64,000 nt of DNA. Source: JAJTGZ01 sp964403525 (lineage in GTDB: Bacteria; Planctomycetota; Phycisphaerae; Phycisphaerales; UBA1924). The stretch covers positions 181,128-245,127 of the forward strand of contig CAYOGE010000001.1 of assembly GCA_964403525.1 (NCBI GenBank), in the 5' to 3' direction. Numbering within the stretch: the first letter of the stretch is position 1; each line of letters starts with the position of its first letter. Of this stretch, positions 23,723 through 34,285 are shown piece by piece. The position numbers were made by a program, and so were the translations under genes. Below the pieces are notes generated by a model. The model was not told where the DNA came from, searched no databases, and saw only the letters and a list, made by a program, of their open reading frames with translations.

Positions 23723-25711
23723 CTACAGCTTCTCCTCCACCAACCCCTCCTGATACGCCCGCACCAAGTCGTAGAGGTCTTCGATGGTGCGGCGGGTTTC
23801 TTCGCCCTCCATGGTGTCGGCGACGGTGCGGATGCGCGGGTAGGTCTTGATGGTCTGGATCGCGGGCACGATGTCGGCGCCGGTGTCGATCGCGGCCTCG
23901 ACGCCGGGGAACGGTGCGTGCTCGGCGAGGTCGACGCGGTCGGGACGGATGACGAGGGTGTAGCCGCGGTCGCCGTAGGCGGCGGAGAACGCGCCGTCGA
24001 TGGTCACGGCGTTGCCGCCGCGCTTGACGGGCTGCTCACCTTTCTCGATCTTGACGGGCACGTGCCCGTTGACGATCAGCACACCGCCCCAGCCGCCCTC
24101 GTCGGTCACGCCGAAGAGGGCGCCGATCTTCTTGACGAAGGCGGCGTCGTGCATGAGCTCGAAGTAGGGGTTCTTGTGCTCTTTGTGGGTCGCCTTGTCG
24201 GCGATGAAGTGCGTCTCGAAGGTGGAGAGCTTGTCCTTGCCAAAGAGGGGCGAGCCGGGACCGCCCCAGAGGTAATAGAGCCAGTCGGCGTCGGGGTTGG
24301 GGTTGGCGGCGGAGATCGCACCCTTTCGGAAGGCCCGGCGCGTGACCGACTGGAGCGCATCCATCAGCTCGCGCCCGGCGACGGTGCGGCCCTCAACATC
24401 GATCGCCTGCGGCTCGCCCGCTGCATCAACGGGGACGCAGGCGTGGTAGATGAGCACATCGTCGCGGCGGGTCCACATGCCCCCCTTGCGCACCAGCCAG
24501 TGCATGTGCTCGCGGAGCTTCTGGCTGGAGATGAACGACCGCCGGATGCGGTCCATGCACTCTGCTTCGTCTTTGCTGTAGGCGTACGGGTCGGCGGGGT
24601 CGATGGTCGGCAGGTGCTTATCGACCAGCGGGTGGGCCACGCCGTCGATGGTGACCGTGCCGGCCTTGAGGTCGATGCGGTGGAGCAGGCGGCGGTGCTC
24701 GAGGTTCCACCCCGGGCGATCGGCGAAGAGGCGTCCCTCGGCCTTGAACTGCATGATGGCGATCGCCTTCTGCATGCGTGCGACGGTGAGGGCGTCGCGC
24801 TGGCCGTCGCCCTTGGCCTTCCATTGCTCGGCGGGGTCGTCGCCGTAGCAGGTGCGGACGAGCTTCTCCAGGGGCGTGGTGAGGATGCCGTAGCCCTCTT
24901 CGAGCTGGGCCGCGCGCCGGTAGCGGGCGGAGAATCGCAGCACGGTGAGGATGCAGGCGTCGTGCCCGAGTGCAGCGCCCATCCAGATGGCGTCGTGGTT
25001 GCCCCAGAGCACGGAGCAGTTGGGCTGGGCCATGAGGGTGTCGATCACCTTGTCGATGCGCGGGCCGCGGTCGCCCATGTCACCGGCGACGATCAGCTCG
25101 GCGCAGGCGAGCGAGCGGATGAGCCGGCTGGCGGCGCGGATGGCGCCGAAGTCCCGGTTGTGCCCGCGCGCGGCGAAGGCGGCGAGCATGGCGCGGCAGT
25201 AGTCGGGGCGCGCGGCCGAGAGCATCTCGACCAGCAGCTCGCGGAACTCGGGCTCGACCAGGCCGGTGACGTGGTTGCGCCGGTAGTTGCGGCGGAGTGC
25301 GCGGATGATCTCGCACTGGAGCGAGAGGGTGTCGAAGACCCAGCGGGTGCGGGCCTCGGGGCCCGAGGCGACGACCTGGGGCGTGAGGCGCTGCAGGGCC
25401 TCGCGCGGGTAATAGAGCGTTGCGAGGAAGCGCTCGCGCTCGGTGGGGGTCAGCCGGTCTTTGAGGACGGACTCAACCAGCGGGCGGAGCGCGCCGGAGG
25501 CGTTGTGGATGACGTGGCGGAGCTTGACATCCTCACCGTGGACGTCGGAGATGACGTGGATGGTGGGGGCGTTGAGGGTGAGCGTGGCGGCGAGCCCGGC
25601 GGTCTCGCGCAGGGCGTCGAAGCGGTTGGGGTAGGAGGCGGAGAGGGCCGTGAGGTAGCGGAGGCGGTCGGGGGTGAGGGGGGCGGGAGGGGTGGGCGCG
25701 GCTGGGGGCAT
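23723..25711 (-). CDS. fbp: Fructose-1,6-bisphosphatase class III
   Basis: Hydrolyses fructose-1,6-bisphosphate in gluconeogenesis. The 662-aa length agrees with Bacillus-type class III Fbp (about 670 aa). It has calcineurin-like phosphatase metal motifs: HVISDVHGED, LIVAGDMGDRGPRID and VLWGNHDAIWMG, and later VNGHVPVKIEKGE. An ATG at 25711 is the likely start, directly before the conserved LRYLTALSASYPN; a longer form exists. It lies 35 bp downstream of speA on the same strand and may be cotranscribed with it. Confidence 0.93.
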   Translation of the reverse strand: MPPAAPTPPAPLTPDRLRYLTALSASYPNRFDALRETAGLAATLTLNAPTIHVISDVHGEDVKLRHVIHNASGALRPLVESVLKDRLTPTERERFLATLYYPREALQRLTPQVVASGPEARTRWVFDTLSLQCEIIRALRRNYRRNHVTGLVEPEFRELLVEMLSAARPDYCRAMLAAFAARGHNRDFGAIRAASRLIRSLACAELIVAGDMGDRGPRIDKVIDTLMAQPNCSVLWGNHDAIWMGAALGHDACILTVLRFSARYRRAAQLEEGYGILTTPLEKLVRTCYGDDPAEQWKAKGDGQRDALTVARMQKAIAIMQFKAEGRLFADRPGWNLEHRRLLHRIDLKAGTVTIDGVAHPLVDKHLPTIDPADPYAYSKDEAECMDRIRRSFISSQKLREHMHWLVRKGGMWTRRDDVLIYHACVPVDAAGEPQAIDVEGRTVAGRELMDALQSVTRRAFRKGAISAANPNPDADWLYYLWGGPGSPLFGKDKLSTFETHFIADKATHKEHKNPYFELMHDAAFVKKIGALFGVTDEGGWGGVLIVNGHVPVKIEKGEQPVKRGGNAVTIDGAFSAAYGDRGYTLVIRPDRVDLAEHAPFPGVEAAIDTGADIVPAIQTIKTYPRIRTVADTMEGEETRRTIEDLYDLVRAYQEGLVEEKL

Positions 25712-25746
25712 GGGCGGAGGGTACCAACCCCGGGCCCGTGGCGCGA

Positions 25747-27744
<1,998 letters not shown>

Positions 27745-27963
27745 GTGAGGACAAGCGCTCGCGTTCAAGGCGGAAGAACCGAACCCTGCGCCGGCGTAAG
27801 GCCAAAGGCCCAGGGCGTGGATCAAAGGGAGTCACGCCCCGGGCCTTCACCCTCGGTGACGGCAGCAAAGTGTAGTGGGTTGCGCACGGCGTGCAAGGGT
27901 GAAGCCGGCAGAAACTGGTCCGGCCCGCCGCCGCCGGAGCGGAGCGCGTGCAACACTTGCCGC

Positions 27964-28749
27964 ATGATCCACCTGGGTGTGAACATCGACCACGTCGCCA
28001 CCTTGCGCCAGGCACGCCGCGGGCACGAGCCCGACGCCCTCCAGGCCGCCCACGAGGCCGTTCTGGGCGGCGCAACGATCATCACCGTTCACCTGCGCGA
28101 GGACCGGCGGCACATCACCGACGGCGATGTTGAGCGGCTGGCGGCCACCCTTGGCGGCGGCGTGCGGCTGAACCTGGAGATGGCCGCTACCGACGAGATG
28201 GTGAAGATCGCGTTGCGGCTGCGCAAGGCCCACGGCGCACCGCAGATGGTCACGCTTGTGCCCGAGAAGCGGCAGGAACTCACCACCGAGGGGGGGCTGA
28301 ACGTTGCCGGTGCAGAGAAGCGGATGAAGACCGTCGTGGCGCGGCTGAAAGGGGGCGGCGGGGGGAAGGGGGCGGGCGGAATGACCGTCAGCGCCTTCAT
28401 CGAGGCGTCGGACCGGCAGGTCGCCGCGGCGGCCCGGGCGGGGTTTGACGCCTGCGAGTTTCACACCGGGCCGTACGCCCACGCGTTCGCCGCGTCGGGC
28501 GGTGACTTTGGCCTGGGGTCCGTCGGCGCGGAGCTCGACCGCGTCGCGCACGCCGGGGCCGCGGCTTGGGAGTTGGGGATGCGGTTTCACGCCGGGCACG
28601 CGTTGAACTACCAGAACGTGCGGCCGGTGGCCGCCCTGGACGGGGTGGCGGAGCTGCACATCGGGCACTCGATCGTGAGCCGCGCGGTCTTCACGGGTCT
28701 GCGGTCGGCGGTGGCGGAGATGCTGCGGCTGATGGAGCTCTCCCAGTGA
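27964..28749 (+). CDS. pdxJ: Pyridoxine 5'-phosphate synthase
   Basis: Condenses 1-deoxyxylulose-5-phosphate and 3-amino-1-hydroxyacetone-phosphate to pyridoxine 5'-phosphate (DXP-dependent vitamin B6 route). 261 aa, normal length. Conserved blocks: LGVNIDHVATLRQARRG, ITVHLREDRRHI, LNLEMAA, VTLVPEKRQELTTEGGL, FIEASDRQ, EFHTGPYA and the phosphate loop ELHIGHSIVSRAVF. A short Gly/Lys-rich insert (GGGGGKGAGG) sits in a surface loop. The stop overlaps the GTG of the DinB gene (GTGA). Confidence 0.96.
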   Translation: MIHLGVNIDHVATLRQARRGHEPDALQAAHEAVLGGATIITVHLREDRRHITDGDVERLAATLGGGVRLNLEMAATDEMVKIALRLRKAHGAPQMVTLVPEKRQELTTEGGLNVAGAEKRMKTVVARLKGGGGGKGAGGMTVSAFIEASDRQVAAAARAGFDACEFHTGPYAHAFAASGGDFGLGSVGAELDRVAHAGAAAWELGMRFHAGHALNYQNVRPVAALDGVAELHIGHSIVSRAVFTGLRSAVAEMLRLMELSQ

Positions 28750-29240
28750 GCGACCAGCGGCTTGCCCACTTCAAGACGATGCTCGCGTACGAGCGGCACG
28801 CGACGGAAGCGGTTGTGAAGAGCCTGCTCTCTGTGCCGGCGTCGCGCCGCGCTGAGCCGGGGTACCTCAAGGCGTTGTCGATCTTCGGGCACATCCAGCA
28901 GGCCACCTACCTCTGGCTGGTGCGCATGGGGCAGCTCCAGGCGCGGCGGTTTGAGATGTTCCCGGCGTGGAGCCCCGAGCAATCGGAGGCGGATGCGGCG
29001 GCGAGCCACGCGGCGATGGAGCGCTTTCTGGCAGGGCTCGACGAGCGGGGGCTCGAGCGGGCGGTGGCTTACAGCAGTCTGGACGGCACCCCGTACCGGA
29101 GCACCGTTGGCGAGATCCTCACGCACGTGTTCAACCATGCGACCTATCACCGCGGGCAGATCGCCCTGCTGGTTGCCGGGGCGGGCGGAGAGCGTGCAAG
29201 GACCGACTTCATCGCGTTCTCGCGGGTGAAGGTCGGTTAA
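28746..29240 (+). CDS. DinB-family protein
   Basis: 164 aa four-helix-bundle protein of the DinB/YfiT superfamily. The three metal-binding histidines fit GHIQQATYLWLVRMG (first) and HVFNHATYHRGQIALL (the other two, H-x3-H motif typical of DinB). Homologues include thiol-dependent enzymes; the reaction here is unknown. GTG start coupled to pdxJ by a 4-bp overlap. Confidence 0.8.
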   Translation: MSDQRLAHFKTMLAYERHATEAVVKSLLSVPASRRAEPGYLKALSIFGHIQQATYLWLVRMGQLQARRFEMFPAWSPEQSEADAAASHAAMERFLAGLDERGLERAVAYSSLDGTPYRSTVGEILTHVFNHATYHRGQIALLVAGAGGERARTDFIAFSRVKVG

Positions 29241-29280
29241 GGTGGTGATGGTGTGCAGCGCGTCGACCGGGTGAGGGGGA

Positions 29281-30243
29281 TCAGTTCCCTGCGGCCTGCA
29301 TCACGTCGTCGTACGCGCCCATGATGTCGATGCCCGTGCCGGTTGTGTATGGCACAGAGGTGATGCCACCGCTGGGTGTGCCGAACGACTTTGTGGCGTT
29401 GTCGTAGCGCCCCATGAAGAAGCCGTCAGCGCCGGCGGACTGGAAGACGATCGAGCCCTTGGCCGCGGCGGGCTTGGAAGGGTCGTTCTGCTGGGGGAAT
29501 GCGGGGTTTCCCAGCAGCGCGGCCATGGTGGCAACGCGCCCGGTGGCGAAGCTGCCGCCGAGCATGCTGGTGTTGTTCTGGTCGCGCTGGTCGCGCCCGA
29601 TGCGTGTAGAGGTGAGCACGCCGGCGTTGGAGGCCCAGTAGAACTTGGCGAGCGTCGAGGAGTTGTCGGCGGCGAACTCGGTAGACGGGCGCTCGTCGGC
29701 GACCCATGCGAGGATGGGGTTGCCGAAGGCGTCGACGATCTGGGGCATGAGCTGGTTGTTGGCCGAACCGACCAGGCCACTGTCGGCGACGAGCGAGCCC
29801 TTGTCGGGCGCGAAGTAAGCGTTGCTGGCACCCGATGCGCCGATCTTTGTAAGGTCGATCCGCACGGGGGTGCTGCCGCCGGGTCCGACGTCGAAGACGA
29901 CGCCCGCCGAGGGCGGTGCCTGCGTGATGCCGCCGGCGAGGTCCAGGAGCAGGTTCTGCATGCCCGTGAAGCCGCCTGTCGCGGTGGCGTTTGCGGCGGC
30001 GCCCATCGCGGCGGGCGAGAAGTAGCCGGGGTTGCGCTTCTTATCGGTGAAGAACTGGTTGCTGGCGTTGCTGAGGTCGCGCAGCGTGGCCATGGTGGCC
30101 ACCTTGCGCGACTGGCGACGGGCACCGGCCAACGCGGGAATCAGGATGGCGATGACCACGCCGATGATGGCGATGACCACCAGCAGTTCGACCAGCGAGA
30201 AGGCGGAGGGGTTGCGGAGGGCGCGGGCGTTGGCAGGCTTCAT
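29281..30243 (-). CDS. Prepilin-type N-terminal cleavage/methylation protein
   Basis: 320 aa. Leader NPSAFSLVELLVVIAIIGVVI (residues 11-31) with a prepilin peptidase site before Phe, followed by a helix with the IPALAGARRQSR pattern seen in the planctomycete pseudopilin paralogues. The large head domain (FFTDKKRNPGYFSPAAMGAA..., ending TGTGIDIMGAYDDVMQAAGN) is not recognised. The ATG at 30243 follows a GGAGC site. It is divergent from a DNA glycosylase gene. Confidence 0.75.
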   Translation of the reverse strand: MKPANARALRNPSAFSLVELLVVIAIIGVVIAILIPALAGARRQSRKVATMATLRDLSNASNQFFTDKKRNPGYFSPAAMGAAANATATGGFTGMQNLLLDLAGGITQAPPSAGVVFDVGPGGSTPVRIDLTKIGASGASNAYFAPDKGSLVADSGLVGSANNQLMPQIVDAFGNPILAWVADERPSTEFAADNSSTLAKFYWASNAGVLTSTRIGRDQRDQNNTSMLGGSFATGRVATMAALLGNPAFPQQNDPSKPAAAKGSIVFQSAGADGFFMGRYDNATKSFGTPSGGITSVPYTTGTGIDIMGAYDDVMQAAGN

Positions 30244-30302
30244 AGCGGGGCTCCATCTGGCGCGCAACGGCCACGCCGACACAGGGCTATTCGTCTCCGG
30301 CG

Positions 30303-30384
30303 GGTGGATTGATCCACCGGACGGGCGCGTGTGATGCAATCAGACGATAAATGTCCGAACATATGCCGCACGAGACATCGGACA
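30303..30384. promoter_or_regulatory. Inverted repeats between divergent genes
   Basis: GGTGGATTGATCCACC (30303-30318) is a perfect palindrome with 7-bp arms. Further on, TGTCCGA (30352-30358) and TCGGACA (30378-30384) form 7-bp arms around 19 bp. Both lie in the divergent promoter region of the pseudopilin and glycosylase genes and may be operators. Confidence 0.35.
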
Positions 30385-30509
30385 CAAATGGTAGGGCGGG
30401 CCACAAAACGGAGTCTGGGAGTCTGGAGGAGCACCTGTAGCCGCACGGCGGACTCTGGCGCGGCCTGGCGGCGTTGTGGACTGCGGGCCGCTCGTACGCT
30501 GGTGGCCCT

Positions 30510-31496
30510 ATGGCGCAAACGTCGCTCCCGGTGCCGGCTGACTACATCCTGGCGCGTGACGCCTGCTCGTACGGCTACTTCCTGCTCGCCCCGAACTACT
30601 GGCACGTACCGACGCAGACCCTCTGGCGCGTGATGGAGCTTGCTTCCGGGCCTGTGCGGGTCGGCATATCGCAGCCCGGAGCGACGTGGAGGAGGGCAAA
30701 GGGCCAGGACCTTGTGGTTCGTACGCAACGGGCTGTCGGCAAGGGCGACCGCGCGGAACTCGTCCGGCAGATCACGCGGATGCTGCGTCTTGACGAGCAG
30801 CCCGCTGTGCTCGCGGCGTTCCACCGGCTTGACGGACGGTGGAAGCGGCTCGGCTCGGGCCGCCTGTTTCGCTCCCCGACGATGTGGGAGGACGTGGTGA
30901 AGACGGTGACCAGTTGCAACGTCGCCTGGCCCAACACGATGACGATGAACGCCCGGCTGTGCGAGGTCTACGGAGCCGCTGTGCCCGGCTCTGGGGTTGG
31001 CGCCAAGGGCCTCGCCTTCCCGACGCCCGAGACGATCGCCCGGCAGCGCCCGCTCTCACTGCGCACGCGCTGCCGCGTGGGCTACCGCGATGCGCGCATC
31101 GTTGCGCTGGCGAAGATGTTTGTAAGAGGCGAGATCCGCCCCGGCTGGTTTGAAGACCCGGCAACGCCCGACGGAGACGTGCGTGCGGCACTGGTGGAGT
31201 TGCCCGGGATCGGCCCGTACGCGGCCCACAACATCATGCAGCTCCTCGGGCGCTACGGGCACCTGCCCCTGGACAGCGAGAGCGTGCGCCACGCCCGAAC
31301 GATCCTGGGGTTCAAGGGACCGGCGAAGCGGATGATGAAGCGGTTGGAGCGCCACTACGCGCCGTTTGGGGAGCACAAGTTCAGGTCGTACTGGCTTGAG
31401 CTGTGGGACTTTTATCAGGCCAAGAGGGGCAGGGCCCACACGTGGGACCGCGAGACCACCGGGCGGACGTTCACCGCGGCGATGCTGGCGGGGTAG
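30510..31496 (+). CDS. HhH-GPD DNA glycosylase
   Basis: 328 aa base-excision-repair enzyme of the HhH-GPD superfamily. The helix-hairpin-helix is LVELPGIGPYAAHNIMQLLG and the catalytic Asp follows in LPLDSESVRHAR; NVAWPNTMTMNARL corresponds to the helix that precedes it in AlkA/OGG-type glycosylases. N-terminal YFLLAPNYWHVPTQTLWRV resembles the N-domain of those two subfamilies, so an alkylpurine or 8-oxoguanine specificity is likely. The ATG at 30510 was chosen; no strong ribosome site is seen. Confidence 0.82.
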   Translation: MAQTSLPVPADYILARDACSYGYFLLAPNYWHVPTQTLWRVMELASGPVRVGISQPGATWRRAKGQDLVVRTQRAVGKGDRAELVRQITRMLRLDEQPAVLAAFHRLDGRWKRLGSGRLFRSPTMWEDVVKTVTSCNVAWPNTMTMNARLCEVYGAAVPGSGVGAKGLAFPTPETIARQRPLSLRTRCRVGYRDARIVALAKMFVRGEIRPGWFEDPATPDGDVRAALVELPGIGPYAAHNIMQLLGRYGHLPLDSESVRHARTILGFKGPAKRMMKRLERHYAPFGEHKFRSYWLELWDFYQAKRGRAHTWDRETTGRTFTAAMLAG

Positions 31497-31525
31497 TGTC
31501 TCCAGCCGGCGTGCTCCAAGCGTCG

Positions 31526-32689
31526 ATGTACACCGGGCCGATGTTCGTTGCCCAAGCCCATTCTTTCGCCTCCCAGGCGCGGCTGGCCGTCACGCTGTCG
31601 TGGGTCGCCGGGTATACCAACTTGCTCTGCCTGCTGGTGGTCGCGCACCCGACGAGCCACATCTCGGGCACGGCGTCGCTGGTAGGGCAGTACCTTGTTG
31701 AACCCTCGCGCTATGCCGCCGACATCTGGCCGCTGGCGTTCATCCTCGCTGCGTTCCTGGTCGGCGCGGGCGTTTCGGGGGTGCTGACGGAGGTGGGTCG
31801 CCGGCGCGGGTGGGACTCGATCTACGTCCTGCCGATCGCGGTTGAAGCGCTTCTGCTGGTGGGGGTAGCGCTGGGGATTCAGCTGGGGTCGGGCCCGCTG
31901 GTCGCGGGCGGGCCGGTGCTGTGGATGGTGCTGGGGTGCGCCGCGGGGGCGATGGGCCTGCAGAACGCGACGATCACGCGCATCAGCGCCGGCGTGGTGC
32001 GCACCACGCACGTGACGGGCGTGGTGACCGACCTGGGCATGGAGACGGCCCAGCTGCTGATCTACCTGTGGGACCACCGGCGCCTGGGCGCGCCCCACCC
32101 GCACCACGCCCACCGCCGGCACGAGAACCCGCTCTCTGTCACGCGGCTGGCGCTGCTGCTGAGCATCTTCGGCAGCTTTGTCTTTGGCGCTGCGCTCGCC
32201 GCGCTGCTGTTTGACCACGCGGCGACCCGGGCGCTTGCTGTCTACCCGCCGGTGCTGTTCCTGCTGTGGATCATCTTCATCGACTCGACCCGCCCGATCG
32301 CGGAGATCGAAGCGCTGGGCGAACGGCACGCGGGCGACCACGGGCTTCCGCCGGAGATCGCCGTGTTTCACATCCGGCGCGACACCCGCCGCAAGGGGCG
32401 CTCGCACCGTCTGCCCAACCTTCTCACCTGGGCCGACAACCTGCCCGACCGGGTGCGCGTCGTGGTGCTCGACTTTGACCACGTCACCGCGCTCGATGAC
32501 AACGCGGCCATGGAGCTGATGGCGGCCGTCGGCCACCTGACGCAGGCGGATCGAAAGCTGGTCATCGCCGGCATTACCGCCAGTCAGTACGCTCAGCTCG
32601 AGAGCCTCGGCGTTGTCTCCCGGCTTGCGCCGCTGAGCATCCACGCCGATCTTGACCTGGCGATTGCGCGTGGGTTGTCGCTGTTGTGA
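31526..32689 (+). CDS. DUF1275 (YoaK-like) membrane protein fused to a STAS-like domain
   Basis: 387 aa. Residues 10-240 carry about six membrane helices of the DUF1275 family: ARLAVTLSWVAGYTNLLCLL, HISGTASLVGQ, AAGAMGLQNATITRISAGVV, RTTHVTGVVTDLG. After residue 250 a cytoplasmic STAS/sulfate-transporter-antisigma-like domain follows: VVVLDFDHVTALDDNAAMELMAAVGHL and VIAGITASQYAQLESLGVV. The fusion resembles the SulP-STAS layout, although DUF1275 normally lacks this domain. The ATG at 31526 is tentative; 31541 is also possible. Confidence 0.75.
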   Translation: MYTGPMFVAQAHSFASQARLAVTLSWVAGYTNLLCLLVVAHPTSHISGTASLVGQYLVEPSRYAADIWPLAFILAAFLVGAGVSGVLTEVGRRRGWDSIYVLPIAVEALLLVGVALGIQLGSGPLVAGGPVLWMVLGCAAGAMGLQNATITRISAGVVRTTHVTGVVTDLGMETAQLLIYLWDHRRLGAPHPHHAHRRHENPLSVTRLALLLSIFGSFVFGAALAALLFDHAATRALAVYPPVLFLLWIIFIDSTRPIAEIEALGERHAGDHGLPPEIAVFHIRRDTRRKGRSHRLPNLLTWADNLPDRVRVVVLDFDHVTALDDNAAMELMAAVGHLTQADRKLVIAGITASQYAQLESLGVVSRLAPLSIHADLDLAIARGLSLL

Positions 32690-32756
32690 AGCACAGGGCG
32701 TTCAGATTCTGCACTGTGCGGGCGGGGTTGCGATGCTCGGCGATCGGCCGGGCCGG

Positions 32757-33620
32757 CTACATCCCTCGCGCTGTGAGCCACCGGTCGAGGGCGCCCAGGT
32801 ACGCTCCCCAGTCGGCCCAGTCATGGAAGTGATCTCCGGCGAGTTCCACGTACTCACCGTGCCGCGCGATCCGCGCCAGCGTGCGCCCGTGTTCAACGGG
32901 GACGATGCCGTCGCTTGTGCCGTGGATGATCAGCACGGGCGCATCGAGTGATTCAAGCACCCGGTCGTTCCGGAACGGGCTCTTCACAAGGAACGCGGGC
33001 ACGGCGTAGCGACCGGCGAACGACGCCACGCTCGTAAAGGTGCTCTGCAGGACCATCCCGCCGGAGGGGTTCCGCTCTGTCGCGAGCTGGCACGCCACGC
33101 CCCCTCCGACCGACCATCCAAAGTAAACGACTCGTTGCTTGTCACACCACGGCTGTCTGCCGACCCAGTCAGCAACGGCGACCATGTCTTCGCCGATGCC
33201 GGCCTGGCTTGGCGTTCCCGCCATCGTGCCGTACCCGCGGTATTCGGGCGCCACAACGGTGATCCCCCGTGCGCGCAGGTACTCCTCCAGCCGCGAGCCG
33301 ACCCCGTCGCGTGCGAGCTCCGCGTTGCCGTGAAGAACGATCACGACCGGGCCCGGCTGCACCGCTTGCCCGTTTGTCGGCCGCATCACGATCGTCTCGA
33401 TCACGCCGCTGTTGCCGGTCACCCCCGCCACCTCCACGCCGCCGCCCGGGGGTGGCACAAAGGGCGGGCGGGCACCGATCATGTACGTCGGGAAGAGCAG
33501 ACGGGTCTGCGCTGAATAGACGGCGATCGCCCAGGCGGCGTAGATCAGCACTGCCGCGATCGACCACGCCCGCAACCGTTGCTTCCACGTTCGCTTCGGT
33601 CTGACTTTGGTGGCGTGCAT
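32757..33620 (-). CDS. Membrane-anchored alpha/beta hydrolase
   Basis: 287 aa. One N-terminal membrane helix (residues 18-38) anchors a cytoplasmic or periplasmic alpha/beta hydrolase domain: oxyanion HGNAELARDG, nucleophile elbow FGWSVGGGVA (Ser), acid GTSDGIVP (Asp) and the final His in AGDHFHDW. It resembles the ABHD13/YfhR-like group (YRGYGTMAGTPSQAG is the typical block). Substrate unknown. Convergent with the DUF1275 gene. Confidence 0.82.
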   Translation of the reverse strand: MHATKVRPKRTWKQRLRAWSIAAVLIYAAWAIAVYSAQTRLLFPTYMIGARPPFVPPPGGGVEVAGVTGNSGVIETIVMRPTNGQAVQPGPVVIVLHGNAELARDGVGSRLEEYLRARGITVVAPEYRGYGTMAGTPSQAGIGEDMVAVADWVGRQPWCDKQRVVYFGWSVGGGVACQLATERNPSGGMVLQSTFTSVASFAGRYAVPAFLVKSPFRNDRVLESLDAPVLIIHGTSDGIVPVEHGRTLARIARHGEYVELAGDHFHDWADWGAYLGALDRWLTARGM

Positions 33621-33695
33621 GCATCCAAGTGTTGGTTGGAACGAATGACGGCGTGCCCCGAGTGGGCACCCCTTTTCAGCTACACTGCCCCCCGC

Positions 33696-34283
33696 GTGAG
33701 CAACGACCGCCCCCCGAACCCGCCGCTTCTTCTCAGGGTCTCCCAGGGTGACCAGCTTGCCGTGCGCGAGCTCACCAAGCGGTACGGCGGGCTGGTGTAC
33801 GCGCTGGCGCGGCGGATGTGCTACTCGCAGGGGGAGATCGAAGACGCCGTCCAGGAGGTCTTCATCGCGATCTGGAAGTCGTCGGGGCGATTCGACGCCT
33901 CGATCGCCGCCGAAGAGACGTTTATCGGGATGGTCGCTCGGCGAAGGCTGATCGACCGTCGCCGCAGGTCAATCCGCCGGTCCGTCGAGCGCCCGACGGA
34001 GGACTTTTCGTACGTTCCCGCGGCTTCTGACAGCGGTTCTGAGCAAAGCACAGCCCTGTCAGACGATGCCCAACTGGCCCAGCGCCTGCTGGCGACGCTG
34101 CGCCCGGAGCAGCAGAAAGTGCTGCGGCTATCGATCGGCCAGGACCTCAGCCACGAGCAGATCGCCGAGTTATTGTCCATGCCACTCGGCACAGTCAAAA
34201 CACACGTGCGCCGGGGCTTGATCGCCCTGCGCGAAGCGATGCAGAAAGCGAATCCAGACGCTGGCGGCGGCGAAGAACCTTGA
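33696..34283 (+). CDS. ECF-type RNA polymerase sigma factor
   Basis: 195 aa with regions sigma2 and sigma4. Sigma2: LTKRYGGLVYALARRMCYSQ, EIEDAVQEVFIAIWKSSGRFD, GMVARRRLIDRRRR. Sigma4: LRPEQQKVLRLSIGQDLSHEQIAELL and PLGTVKTHVRRGLIALRE, the helix-turn-helix reading the -35 box. GTG 33696 was chosen as the start; an ATG at 33645 is in frame but lacks homology. The next gene overlaps its stop and looks like its anti-sigma factor. Confidence 0.9.
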   Translation: MSNDRPPNPPLLLRVSQGDQLAVRELTKRYGGLVYALARRMCYSQGEIEDAVQEVFIAIWKSSGRFDASIAAEETFIGMVARRRLIDRRRRSIRRSVERPTEDFSYVPAASDSGSEQSTALSDDAQLAQRLLATLRPEQQKVLRLSIGQDLSHEQIAELLSMPLGTVKTHVRRGLIALREAMQKANPDAGGGEEP

Positions 34284-34285
34284 GC

